From Durusdinium trenchii (Eukaryota; Sar; Dinophyceae; Suessiales; Symbiodiniaceae): 64,000 nucleotides of DNA. Location: positions 62,001 through 126,000 of the forward strand of contig CAXAMN010022873.1 of the NCBI GenBank assembly GCA_963970005.1, read 5' to 3'. A program made the translations under genes and the position numbers. This document shows, piece by piece, positions 41,027 through 52,600 of the stretch. How positions within the stretch are numbered: the stretch's first letter is position 1; the number at the start of each line of letters is the position of its first letter. The notes under the pieces were generated by a model, which did no database searches, was not told where the DNA came from, and saw only the letters and a program-made list of their open reading frames with translations.

Positions 41027-42746
41027 AAGAATTTAATGTCGCAGCAGCCAGTAGTCCTCCCAGTTTGAAGATCCACCCTGACATGTGAAAGTGAAGGCTC
41101 GAGATTTGACCACGGTTCCAAGCGCACCACACTGTGTTCTGCTGAGCATGTCTTCTATGTCTTCTTCTGCCCCAAAAGTGGTGGCAGGTGGTAGAAGCTG
41201 CAGATGTGACTTATGACCTTCAGTACGATGGGATCAGCAAGGGCCGGGGATCTCAGATCTGGTGATCACCACCCCGCCGTTGCGGTGACGACCCCACGGT
41301 TTCGTTGATGTGACCCGTCAAAACCAGGTGGTGGGTCATGGCAGGTCAACACTTTAGACCACGGCAGGTTGGCATGCCTCACAGAGAACTCATGTGCATT
41401 TCCTGGGGTCCACCAGGGGCCGGGTGTTGATTCACACCCGCCCACACAACGCAGATGAGGGCTGCAGTTTCTTTTTGCCCGGTCCAGGTCCAGGTCATAT
41501 CATCCATGGCTTTGGGATGAACGGGATGACTTTTTGGATGTTTTTGGCATGAGCTGACTACAGCTGGTCGAGGCTGTATGGCTGAAGGGTGTGGATTCAG
41601 GTCCCATGGCGTGTCGCGGGGAAAGACGTGACTTCCCTAATGTATTGTAGACTCTTGATATCTCTTGATTATATTTCAACTCCGTTTATGAAGAGGTGTC
41701 ACAGGGAGGGTTTTATTGATCAACAGTCTACAGTCTACATGACTTGCCACACAGCTTAGCTGGAGTTCCTATACAGATCTGTAGGTTTGGCCAGGGGACC
41801 ACAGGTTAAGTTGCAGTGGTTGGTGATCTATGGACGCATTTGGGCGACTGATGTTCCTGGCTTTGTTTGTCGTGCAGTTTCGCACGCCCAACAGGTGGTG
41901 AAGCAAACGTACCGTGCTCAGCAAGCCCCCAGAATGAAAGATTCTCTCAGGGAAAGCGATTTCTCTTGAATTTGGTCTTGCTTTTTTGCTGTGCATTGTC
42001 GATCTGAAAACACTGAAGTGGACACGGCAGAAAAGGAGCTCATTTTTGCTGTTCTATTAATTAAGTACAGTATCAATACTGGGGGCACGCTGCCACAGCT
42101 CTTCCAGCCTCTGGCATGAACATGCGACAGGCCCTGTCCAAGCTGGCACGCATGTTGCGGCAGGAGGCACTTGGAAGCAGAATCTTCTGCTTTGGTCACT
42201 TCTGCTTTTCTCTCTCCGGGCTGTCACCCAAAACGTTGCACCCAGCCGAAGCGGTCGGATGATGGTGGGTCTTTTGAAGACCAAGCCAGGCGGCCTCTCC
42301 GCGGGCCAGGCGCTCACTGAGCCGTTGGCACCTCAAAATCGAGACGACCCCTGAAAGAGTTTTTGGTTCACATCACTTTCGCTTTCCACAAATCATGCGT
42401 TGACTGTTTGCTTCACGCGTCACCGGCGTCACCGGCCCGCCGCGTCACGCTGGGCATCGCGCCGAGGCGAACGGCTCAGCCGTCGATCTGCGAGGAGGCG
42501 GGTGGGAGCCACGGATCGATCCCCTGGACGAAAGGAATAACTAGGATCCCCTGGACCAAGACCTTTTTATTCGATTTTCTGCTTGCCTTTGGGTTCCGAT
42601 CCTTGATTCAGGGCCCTGAGCACCGAAAGGGACGAGCGGGAGAGTGTCATGGCAGCACCGATGGAGGGCGAGCGACAGTTTTGACAATTTCTGTTGTGAA
42701 AAAGGGTGAAAGCCAAACGACGCAGCTTGTGTATGTAGCACGCTGA
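41027..42746. other. No gene seen
   Basis: Short unsupported ORFs on both strands. The region near 41260-41345 repeats GGTG(A/G)TG-type words without a clear period. The plus frame 42363-42746 overlaps the opposite frame 42567-43097 and neither has a domain before 42748. Confidence 0.5.
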
Positions 42747-42747
42747 G

Positions 42748-44117
42748 GCATCAACCCTGCCTTGACGGTGGAGGCTGCAAAAGCTGACGACGACGATGTG
42801 GTAAAACTGACCAGCCAAAGGAGCACTGAAAAAAGACCCAAGCCAAGCAAGAGCTATCAGGCACTTCACAAACAGAAGCAGGAGCATCAGGAGCTGCAAG
42901 ATGGTGCAGTCATAACAGCTGATGTGCTGGACTTGCCCCTCGATACGGACGCGACACCGGAGGTGACTGCGACCTCGGGCGAGACGGAGCGCTTGTTGCT
43001 CAAGCGCTCCTCGCTGCCCGCTGCGGCGATTCCCAGTGCCAGCCACGGGCTGCGGAGCCGGGCGGCATGGAAAAAGGCGTTGGTGGCGGCTCAGCATGCT
43101 CGGGCGGCGCAGGATGCCATACTGAATGGACAGGGCTCATCTGAGAGCAGTGCCTTCAAGTCAAAAGCTGAGACATCGAATGAGGTCTCCAGGAGAGGCA
43201 GTGCTCTCAAAGTCAACCCCACTGCCTCCACCATGAGTGAAGCTGGACCTCGTCGCGTTGAGGAGGATGAGGCTGAAATCTCTCATCAGCTGAGCAAACT
43301 ACAAGCGCTCCAAGAAGAGCAAGAAAGAAAGCTTCAACGGTTTCTAGGAGATGTCCAAGCGCCGGCTGTTGCCCCCTCCCGCTCCGCCGGCGGCTGTTCT
43401 TCTCAGGTCTCTGGAACCGGTGATCGCATGGATCGTTCGAACCGGCGATCCTCTGCGCCGGAGCTCACAGAGCGCGCAGGCTCGCGCGCTGGGCGCGGAG
43501 CACGCGGAGCCCTCGCGTCCAAATTGGAGATGGCACGGGATGCACGGGATGCCGCCAGATCTGCAGGAGTGCGAGGTTTCGACCGTGAGAGGACGCGAGA
43601 GGAGCGCGAGAACGATGGGAGCATCAGTGCAAGAGAAGCACCATCCTCACCGTCTGGCAGTCTCAGGCAGGGCAATGTTGTGGTGAGGGGCACAAGACAC
43701 TTTCTTAAACTTGAACACATATCTTTTATCAAAAATCAGCTGCAGAAGCACAGCTGCATGTCGTTTTCCCACAGACGACACCTAAGAAATAGATGCTTTG
43801 GACTTTGGACTTCAACAGTAACCTTATCATGAGATTACCTGTACATGTTCAGATTCAGAATACCTTTGTTTCCTCCGGACTAAAACCCGGCAGATGTCTG
43901 CACACCTTTTCCTACAAGCGCGATGTTCACGGAGCCCAGGGCTGCTGCCTCTTTGGCCAGCGACCGTGCCGGCTTGGATGCCGCCGGCATGCCGCGGCCG
44001 AGCCTCTTCGACCAGCTCCTGGAGTCGAGGGACCTGCCTTCCTCGCGGCCGTCGCCCCCGGGGCCGGCCACGACAACGGGGCCGAGCCCGCAGTCGAGGC
44101 CGTCGCCCAGGCGTAAA
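42748..44117 (+). CDS. Host gene of unknown function, low-complexity with a coiled coil
   Basis: A long exon starts after GCTGAG at 42748 and runs to about 43680. It encodes an acidic, Lys-rich start (AAKADDDDVVKL, KPSKSYQALHKQKQEHQEL), an Ala/Arg-rich part (AAWKKALVAAQHARAAQ), a coiled-coil heptad stretch (EISHQLSKLQALQEEQERKL) and a Ser/Arg-rich tail. It must join an upstream exon because no ATG opens the frame. Donors are possible at 43669 (GC) or 43684 (GT). A following exon, about 43918-44117, reads MFTEPRAAASLASDRAG, RPSLFDQLLESRDLPSSRP and a Pro/Ser-rich part. Arg and Glu codon use with high GC is unlike the retroelements. No family is recognised. Confidence 0.55.
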
Positions 44118-44587
44118 GGCGGGGCCGCGGATGCAGTTGTTGGAAGGGGAAGGTTGCTTTTTCGCGTGGAAGGGGAGGGTGGCTGTTTCGAGTGGAAGAA
44201 AGTTGATCTGCAGATGCTTGTCATTCTGTATTTTGCAGCCTGAAGTGCTCGCAGCTGAAGGGTGAACATTGGGCGAGAGACGATAGAAAACACCATTATG
44301 CAGACATATGAAATAGGATTTCTCGCCAGTAGAAGCCTCACGAACACAAGGGTTGATTCTATTCAGCCGCCATGGCGAGACGAGACGGTGAGAACTTTTT
44401 GGATCAGTTGAACAGCATTGGGCTGCCTTGCCTTTTGGGAGGTGGGAGGCGGCGACAGCACCACTCACTCTTGTGTTGTATATGAGACAGTGACAGATAG
44501 ACAGCTCTGTGTGTTTTCATGGGCCACTCGGGTCTAAGATTCGATTCGATGCGTTCTTTTTTCGAGTATGTTTCAATCTCCCAAAAG

Positions 44588-44706
44588 GCAAAACTTTGGT
44601 TGACCAAATGCTGATGATTCGTAACCTACGGCCAGGCAGTGTCCTGTCTTTGGGAGCCTTCTTGCTACACCGCAATGAAGCAAGACTGAAGAAGGCTCTG
44701 TGGTGA
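44588..44706 (+). CDS. Probable terminal exon
   Basis: After CCAAAAG|G the frame reads KTLVDQMLMIRNLRPGSVLS and LGAFLLHRNEARLKKALW and stops with TGA at 44704-44706. It may end the gene with exons at 42.7-44.1 kb. Regular amphipathic spacing and the splice context support it; the protein is not recognised. Confidence 0.5.
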
Positions 44707-44890
44707 AAAGAACGCTGGACAGTAGTCTGAGGATCATCGATGTCCACATATGTCCACCCTGAAGCCTCTGAAGTCTGAATTGAAGCCCTTACGAAGTGAT
44801 CCAATACCGAAAGAAATCAGAGGATGAGCTTTGGCCCATGTTAAATCCATTGAACTATTTTTTGTCCTCTCCAGTTCGATTTTCCCGCAG

Positions 44891-44937
44891 GAACTGGAGC
44901 TCATCGCTTCGATGACGACCAGCAGCTCCTTGGCGAA
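44891..44937 (+). CDS. Possible 5' exon of the GIDE-domain gene
   Basis: After TTCCCGCAG the frame reads ELELIASMTTSSSLAK. The 3' limit is uncertain (a GA at 44938 or further on). It lies 650 bases upstream of the clear exons of the next gene and on the same strand. Confidence 0.3.
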
Positions 44938-45204
44938 GATCTGTGGTGTTTACTTTTTGAAAGTCTTTTGGCCACGATGACTTTGTAGGTAGACCCCGGG
45001 ACCGTGTTTGGCGCTGTCCCACGGGTCTTCTAGTCGTGAACCGGCACCTTCGAAGGTGTAGAGCGTGTGAGCTCTGCTGCGGAGCGAAGGGGATTGAGCT
45101 GTGGGAGCTATGAAGAGCTGAGTGGAGAGAGTTATACCTCCGAGCCATTGAAAAGTCAGGACATGAAGTTCGGAAGGAACAAGACATTTAAGAATGTTTT
45201 GTTA

Positions 45205-45266
45205 TTGCTATTAGGTTGGAGGCCATCGTTTCTAGGTTGGAGGCAGTTGGAGGCCATTGTTATTAG
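45205..45266 (-). repeat. 21-bp minisatellite, reverse orientation
   Basis: TTAGGTTGGAGGCCATCGT, then TCTAGGTTGGAGGC and TTGGAGGCCATTGT, the reverse complement of the unit at 23937-23999 with one shortened copy. Confidence 0.8.
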
Positions 45267-45588
45267 ATGTTATTAGAAGGAAGAAGAAGGAACAACAAGG
45301 CACAATTTAAGATGATCCGTCGCTCCTGGAGTCACTGTGACATGAGAAGCCTGCGAAAAGTAATTCACCTGACTACAAGTAAGATGGTTACGAAGGAATC
45401 TTTGGGCCAATCTTGCTCTCCATTCAACAGTCTAATTGACTGCAACCTGGAAGTTTCTCATTTCTGGGTAGAATCAAAGAGAGCGGCTCCCGCAGGGGGT
45501 TTGACATGTCTTTTTGTGCACGTTTTTGCTGTTTTGGGCGACGTTTTTCCCTTTGGGGTGTCGTGACTCACGGAGATGGACTCACGAG

Positions 45589-46745
45589 ATGGACCCCCAG
45601 GATGGACTCCTCGCCATGGCGGTGCTTCGAAAGAAGGTGGCCAAGACTGAGAAGTATCTTTGGCAGAAAGGTGGGCGGATGGATGGTTCCCCCTCAGAAA
45701 CAGGGTCATGGGTCAGAGCGTCATGCTCTGATGGGCGTTTCATGGTGATGGCGATTCTCTGGTGGTGATTGATTGTGTCACTGTGTTGGTGCCAGGTGCC
45801 AGCTTCGTGAGTTCAACAGATTCAACGATTTCACCCCTAAGGGTGTCTAAACTTATTCCGAATTCACTCTGCAGGCGATCCCATCTACGAGACCAAAGAA
45901 GTCATCGTCGATGGGCAGAGGCAGATGCAGAGAGTGGACACTGGTCGCAGGGAGAAAGGCCGATGGATTCCAACGGTCGACTTCTCGGACGTGGAGAAGA
46001 AGACCTTGGTCGCCCCCAGTGGGGTTTGCTTTCGTGAGCTCGGAGCAACCACTTCTCTGGTGAGGTCGTCCCCGAGGCAAATTTGTTTGGATTTGTCCGA
46101 GTTCCAAGTGGCGGAGTTACTTCAATGTCAACAAGAGACCGTGACATATCAGCCTCATGAAGGTGTCTCAGTGAGTGTGAATGTGAACTCAGAAGCCCAA
46201 CCGGCGTCCCGTCTTCTGGGTTATGAGATCCGTGAGAGACTCCTGCCGGTTGGCCAAGAGGTCTATGCTTTGGGTGACATTGCATGGCGCTACCGAGCTA
46301 GCATCAAAGGTATGCAGGGTGAAGGATGTGTGGCCGTGCTGCAGCCCTCCAAGGTGAGAGGCTGACCTTTAAACCGTTGAGTTTTCCTTTCTTTTAAGAT
46401 GAATTGAGATGATACTTGAAAATGGCTTGATCCTCTAAAGAGCAAAACACAACACCACTTCGGCACGGTTTCTCAAGTGTTGTTACCTCCGTTTCCAGGT
46501 CAAACCGAGCACTTTTTCCTTCGGCTCGCGCGCAGATTTTCTGCAACAACGCCAGCGTGAGATCAGTACCTCTGGCACGGCGGTCTCTATTCTGGGTGGG
46601 CTGGGGATCTCTTGTATACTTCTTGGCAGTGCGTCTCTTTTAACATCAGGATAAACCTGAATTTGACGTTAGGCCACTGGGTGGCCTCATTGTTTCTTTT
46701 TCTGGCAGAGTGAATCCCATTTTGCAGAGTGGTAGAGTTGCATGA
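45589..46745 (+). CDS. GIDE-domain membrane protein (MUL1/SP1-like), RING not seen
   Basis: Exons: 45589-45670 (MDPQDGLLAMAVLRKKVAK), 45875-46353, 46499-46628 and a terminal 46711-46745. The joins keep frame (K|G at the first, K|V at the second) and have GT donors and CAG|G acceptors. The second exon reads DPIYETKEVIVDGQRQMQRV and, at its end, YEIRERLLPVGQEVYALGDI, which matches the GIDE core of mitochondrial/plastid E3 ligases (LP-x-G-x2-VY-x-LG). The third reads KPSTFSFGSRADFLQQRQRE and then a transmembrane segment (AVSILGGLGISCILLG). MUL1 and SP1 end in a RING finger, but here a stop comes about ten residues after the membrane segment. Without RING it would not be a ligase by itself. The start upstream of 45589 is not settled. 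Confidence 0.75.
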
Positions 46746-48145
46746 GCCACGGCTCGAGAAAAATCAGTGCAAGAGAAGGCTTCCTTGCTTCATTGCGCCC
46801 TTGCGCGAAAAGATCCCATGCTCTTGTCTTAGCATGTTAGCCATGTTAGGATGCAGACACCGCTGTTGTTCAATCCCTTTTGCCGAAAGCGCCCTGAGAA
46901 CGTCACGCCTTCGGTGGCTGTCAGAGAACGATCGATACGCACAGGCCAGCAACCGCAGCAGAGCCATTCTGCGACACCCCGGCGAGCCAGTCGGAGGCAG
47001 CGGGTTTGCAGTCAGGTGTGGGAGTCAGTGGATTGCTTCCGAAGTGGTGAAATTTTCGGACCGTTGGTCCAAGAGACCTCTAAGATGTGACCTCTTTGGA
47101 TCGCGTTCTTCGGAACCGACCATGTCGCCCAGGGCAGATCCCAGTGATGGCTCGTCCTCGTCTCCTGACTGCAGATGAGCTTCACCACTTGAAACGACAG
47201 GGTTACTGGGAGACCAACATGTGGCGTGTGTATCACCCTCTCAGGAGAAGACCCGCCTTACCTGGCGATGTACGCTCTGCAGACATCTCAGAAATCGGCT
47301 TCGTTTCACGAAGCAGCGAAGGGCATTTTTCAGCACCGCCTTCTGCATCTTTCTGCGGCAAAACACAACAGCACTGGTGCCCAATGGGTTCTTGTGGATC
47401 TTGTCGCCTTTGAGCCCGATCTCGGCTGGCCCGGCCAGCGCTGGCCGAGGTCAGCCCGAAGCCAGCCCGGAGGAGAGATATGCTTCGCGGGACGCAGTCG
47501 TCCCAAAATAAAGCATCTTGAAACATATTAGTCACACATATGGAAAGGGTATGACAAGGTCAAATTGCAACTGCATTGAAAGCAGCTCTGGTACATTTGC
47601 TCGTGGATCGCAGCTACTAGCACAGCACACAGCTAGCTTGGTCAGCTTCGTTGACTCAGCTCAAGTCACATACTGTATCCAGTGCTTCTCAACGATTCTC
47701 AGGTGACGGCCAGAAGCAAGTCTCCGAATGCTCAAGGCCAAAGTTTGTGGAGCTTGGGCAGCGCTGAGGTTTTTTACTTTTTTGGAAACCATGTTGTTTC
47801 AACCGCCCATTGCGCCTGCCCTGTTTTGCCAGGTTTGCGACAGCCTTTGGGCAGCGAAAGCCAGCAGAGCATATCTGGCTTGCAAAAGGCCACTTGGCTG
47901 AAAGACAGTGTGCATCATCCACTGTAGCCAGAAGCAGCATGAGGAAGCGCCCCCTTTTCCTCCCAGATTCATTGGAGGTGAGTCGCACTATATGAGGAGA
48001 GTTTGCTTCAAATCGAAGGCTTGACATACTCCAGTGTTGGTGAATAGGGCGTCAGGGTGTGTTTGCAAATTCCGTATTGGAGGTTACTGACATCACAGTG
48101 CGAAGTGGTGAAAAACTACCAGATATCAGTGGTTTCTGAGAGGAA
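46746..48145. other. Mostly non-coding; one possible exon
   Basis: Apart from the ORF at 47226-47531, short frames only. The plus stretch 46905-47090 is Ser/Arg-rich and open in two frames. No domain was recognised. Confidence 0.4.
47226..47531 (+). CDS. Possible exon or small ORF of unknown function
   Basis: This frame has protein-like composition: ASFHEAAKGIFQHRLLHLSA, then QWVLVDLVAFEPDLGWPGQR and GEICFAGRSRPKIKHLETY, then a stop at 47531. No ATG starts it in good context, so it is more likely a terminal exon. The alternative frames over the same bases are less regular. Confidence 0.4.
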   Translation: MCITLSGEDPPYLAMYALQTSQKSASFHEAAKGIFQHRLLHLSAAKHNSTGAQWVLVDLVAFEPDLGWPGQRWPRSARSQPGGEICFAGRSRPKIKHLETY

Positions 48146-48304
48146 ATGCAGAGGAGCCCTGTGGATTCATTCGCTGAGGAGCTGCCAAACACGTCGTGTA
48201 CCACCCGCCAGAACCCTTTTGATGCGGCCAAGCTAGCGAGACTCTTGGCCAAGACGCGGCAGTTCCTGGATCCTACAACAATTCCTCCAAGGTCTTCACT
48301 CTAG
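48146..48304 (+). CDS. Possible 52-codon ORF or exon
   Basis: The frame MQRSPVDSFAEELPNTSCTT, NPFDAAKLARLLAKTRQFL ends with TAG at 48302-48304. The same frame is open upstream of a TGA (VFANSVLEVTDITVRSGEKL), so this may instead be the 3' part of an exon beginning after GAGAG at 48142. The function is unknown. Confidence 0.4.
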   Translation: MQRSPVDSFAEELPNTSCTTRQNPFDAAKLARLLAKTRQFLDPTTIPPRSSL

Positions 48305-48751
48305 GCTTTGGTAGATCATGAGAGAGTGGCACCTGAAACTGATATTTTCCTCTGGCTCTTTTGGTTCCTTCCGTGGTGGCCCTTTGCTTTTCCCCCAAAA
48401 TCCAACTCCTTCCTCGGTCGAACCGTGTTCGCGGCGGAACCGCCGGTGCCCGCGAAGGACGCCGGTCGTTTAGCCAGGACCGGGCGTGTCAGAGCCCACC
48501 GAGCAGGGACCGGCGAAGGTTTCCAGACCCGTTGAGCCCGTCGCCCGGCAGAAAGTCAGGGGGTGTAAGAAACACCCCGGTGCTGGAGGGAGGACGGGGT
48601 TCTGGTGGGTAGTTTCTTTCTGAGGTTGATCACTTCTTGGTGTTTGAAGAGAGATTCGACCTGCGAGTAGGTGAATTTTTTCAGAGTGAACGCCTCATAG
48701 GGCGTTTCTGGTCCGACTTGTTTTTCACGCTTTGGCTTTAAGCTGAGGAGA

Positions 48752-48845
48752 TCATCGTTGCCCTGCCAGAGGTTCCAGCTGAGCTGCCAGATGCTGGCTA
48801 TGACTCACCCGACAGCCCACTTCACAGGAGTCGGGGTTTCGGGGG
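48752..48845 (+). CDS. Possible exon
   Basis: After AGCTGAG the frame reads EIIVALPEVPAELPDAGYDS and PDSPLHRSRGFGGS. The acidic, Pro-rich composition and splice context suggest coding. The donor is not clear. Confidence 0.35.
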
Positions 48846-49426
48846 GTCAAGATCGGCCTGGACTTGGCGACTTGGGCTCAACCGCCAAATGATTGGAGTG
48901 AATACACGCACATCCAAGCCTGGGCAGAATTCTCCAATCAACTGGCTACAGGGGGTTCTCAGCCCCGAAAGCTCAAAACGTTGAGTAGTTGCAAGAGTTG
49001 GCTTCACGATGTCCGCCTTGAGCCCCACCTTTGTTTATTTCCGGCCACCCAAAGCCCAGGAGCACTGTGGAGGGACCAAGGCGCGGTAGGGTTTCCTGGA
49101 CAAGTTAGGCTTCCTGAAATTTCTTTATGCTTGATTGCCAGTGTGACCATAGGAATGTACTGGCAGGGAAGCAAGACCAACTACCCACTTGGTATGAAAA
49201 GAGTTGAGACCGCTTCAGTCTCGCACCCCCGATCATGACAGTTGTCTAGTTTTGTCTATTTTGACCACTTTTTTTAGGAACATGCTGAAGGTGGAGCAGA
49301 CAGTTCCGAGCTCAGATTGCCCTGAAGGCAGGTGATCAAGCATGGATGCCGGATGCCACCATAAAAGGATGCTTTTGAGCTCTTCTCTGCTTTGACCAGG
49401 ATCAACATCCACAGCAATTTCCCAGC

Positions 49427-49447
49427 ACACACACACACACACAACAA
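49427..49447 (+). repeat. (CA)n microsatellite
   Basis: A run of about eight CA units. Others lie at 53577-53608 (CA with CAGA), 54829-54868 (CTT/CCT) and 57462-57500 (GAGGGA), all in introns or intergenic DNA. Confidence 0.85.
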
Positions 49448-49637
49448 CATATTGTTCTAGCATGGCAGCATGCGCTGATGAACTTGAGCAGATGTTTGGA
49501 AACAATGGTAGCATGGAAGGGCTTGTGCACAATCGTGAAGTGAGGATGAAATGCCTGTGAAGCCATGGCTTTGCTGGAAGGCACAGAAAGCCTTGCCTTC
49601 CGCTGACCCGGTGGAAAATCCCACGGATCATATCAAG

Positions 49638-52600
49638 CCCTTGCTCCAGCTGAAAGCATTGAAGACAAAATGCTTTCAGAGAAAGGTGGCCTTGCGTCAA
49701 CGTCAGGAGTCCCTGCAGACAGTGAAAGACCGCGTGCGAGCAGCGCAAGAAATATGGAGTGCCAAAGATGCACGACCAGACCCCGGCGTGACAGTGAGCT
49801 CCTGTGGAGAGGAAGAGGTTGAGACGGCGGAGATTCCAAAAGGCTACCGGAAGGATGTTTGGGAGACTGAGGCTTCCAGCTTAGCCACAGCCTTGCAAGA
49901 AAGGAGAACGCTCAATGAGTGCTTGCGCTTCGAGGCTGGTTAAGCAGTGTGTTGTCACGCTTAGCTATGAAGGTGGACGCTTGAGGCCATTTTTTTGGGC
50001 CACTGTGCCGCCCCTCTTTCGTGCCAGACATTGCATTTCTTTGCTGAGAACCTTGTCTTCAAGGAAGAGAAATGTATCGGCCAAAATTGTATGAACATGG
50101 TATCCGATGTCCACCTGGTCCATTCGAGACCCACCGTCGTGGTCACCGGAGGCGGTCACCTTACCCCAGACACTCCAGCCTACCCCCCAAAACCATCCCA
50201 ATGGCAGGCAAATATGGCAGTCCCGTGGAGTGTTTGGGTATTTGTATGGCTATCATGTAAGACCGAGCAGCTCGGCCTCTGAAGAGGCCCCCTCTGTGAG
50301 GGAATCCCCGCCATCCGAAGCGCCCAGCCGAACGCTTCGCTTTCCGCTCGGGCGCGCAGGTGCGAAGCTTGGAGCAGGCCTTCCAATCCCTGATTGAGCT
50401 TGGAGATCAAAGGGTAGCGGATCTGTGCTGCCTGCAGGAGAGACCTGAAAAACGGAGGAAGACACCATGTGGGGAGGCAGGAAGATTCAGGTGAATGTAG
50501 CTCCAGTGACTCGAGTTTAACCAAATGCAACGTAGACAGACTCCTAAGACACCTTGGCGTTGTGCAACGTTCTTGTTCCCAGGAGCGCAACGCCGCGCTT
50601 GTGCAGCAACAGCAAGACGCAAAGGCTGACTGCCAGCAACAGCATGCCACCTACTGGGAGGCGGCTTGGTTCAGATAATGTGGTTACTGTAGATTCTGTA
50701 GATGCTTGTGATATCTTGTCATGATGTTGGCTACTACCCAAATCGCCAAATCGCTGATATGGGGACCCTGAATCGGCAGACCAATGTGGACAGACCGGGA
50801 CAGGCTGAGAGTCGCCTTTCAGTTGTTTCCTTGGGTGCTGGCCCACAGCCTTTCGGGAGCTATGTGCGACCGTGGAAAGGGCTTAGATTCAGGTTGAACT
50901 TCAACATACTTCAACCGTTCAACCTAGGTTTGGCAGTCCGCTTACACTTGAATGGAAGTAAGCTCTCATTTCTCCTTGCTTATCCATCTTTGTCCTTTTT
51001 CATGCGCCCTATCGCCTAGCATCATGCATGCTCACATAGCCTAAGGGAAGTCTTCGGTTCATTCGCATGAACCGACGCGTTTCGACACGTTCTTCTTCGT
51101 GGTGGCTTTTCCTCCACCTCCTGATCCTCCCCTTCGCCCTAATTCGTATCTTCCTCATACGTTTGAAGAGAGAAGATTTCTTGGGTGGCCCAATTTCCAA
51201 ATAATATTTAAAACACACATCTGAAAAACATCCTGACAAGGGGATTCGCTTGTTTCACTCCCTGAACCCTAAACCCCGAGGACAGACCGGCTCTTTAGGC
51301 AACGTCCGTACCACCCATTCTCCGAAACCAGTTCACGACAGCCATCGTCGACCACATGCACAACCCAAATTCAGATTCCCGGACTCTCAACGAACCCCAA
51401 AGAACCCGACATTCGGCCTCCCACTCCGCCGGACCGCGCGCGGCAGCGCGGCGCTGCCGCGCCGAGGCTGCGAGACCGAGCCTGTCGGGACGGGAGCTGC
51501 CAGAGCTGCAGCTGCAGGCGGCCCAGTTGCACCGAGAGCTTGGAGCCTTGGAGGTGAGGAGGTTTTCTCTGGGAATGAAGGGAATGGGATGTGATGATTC
51601 TTGTTTTTTTCTTTTCTGGGGAGGTCTTTCTGGAAGACTTTGGTGATTCTTCTTGTCTTGGATGAAGAAAGAGAGAGAGAGAGAGAGGGAGAGATCTTTT
51701 TCATAGAGGTTTCTTAGTTGAATCTCCTGCGAGAAAGGGTTGGGTCCTAGACTTTTCCGGAGCAAGTTCCGCAAAACAAGGGAGAAGCTTCAGGCGTCAA
51801 GTGGTGGTTTCTGAGATTCAAGTATTCGAAGGTCGAAGTCTCCTCCAAGGTCTTATGATGTACACAGACATGTTTTTTAATATGCAGCCTTTTATTTGTT
51901 TTCACAGATGAAATTCTAACTATGAACCTCCAAAGTCGATTCAGTTTTCGATCGAGGTCTCCGCCAAGTTCTCCTAATCGAAGGTCGATCAAAGACCCGT
52001 GGATGTGGGCATTCTCGGTTCACAGTTGGGACTCCATGACACCCAAACCGCAGAAGGGTGAAATAGACGAAGCCCAACCGAGTGGGTCTCCCACGGATCT
52101 ACCTTTCTTTCATGTTGAGGCCGACCTTGAGTGTCATGACATGTCATTGGTCCGCACAATTCTTTTTCGTCCCTCATCCGGAGGCGCAGCTGTTGCAGAG
52201 TCGGCGTTGTGCAGATGAAGCACAGCAGCAAGCCTTGATGAATGCGCAGCAACAGCTTCAGGCGGGGTTGTTGCACCTGCAATATTGGTCCTGTCAAGCT
52301 TCCTGGTTTTCGTTTGACAATGCCTTAACAAGAGAAGTGGGCATTCTCAAGAGGGCAGTCATCAGAGATGGTCTCTGATCTTCCACTTGGCAAGTGAGTG
52401 TGGGGTCAATTTTGGCCGCTTCTGAGCTTTAGCTTTGAGCCACTTAAGACATAGATATATAAATGATGAGATGGATGATAGTGGTTTGCTCCGAGGCAGC
52501 ATTGAAGCCTTCAGCCGCTCGTCTGCAAGTCAAGCATTGCCCAAGAAAGCCAGAGACACCGAGTGTTCCGCAGGTTTCCAGATCTGCGGCAACTCCGCAA

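Noticed and set aside
49981..50015. TTGAGGCCATTTTTTTGGGCC as a spliced-leader relic
   Set aside because: The order of blocks is wrong and the match is poor on both strands.
51250..51280. CCCTGAACCCTAAACCCC as an interstitial telomere
   Set aside because: Only about two degenerate units, too short to support.
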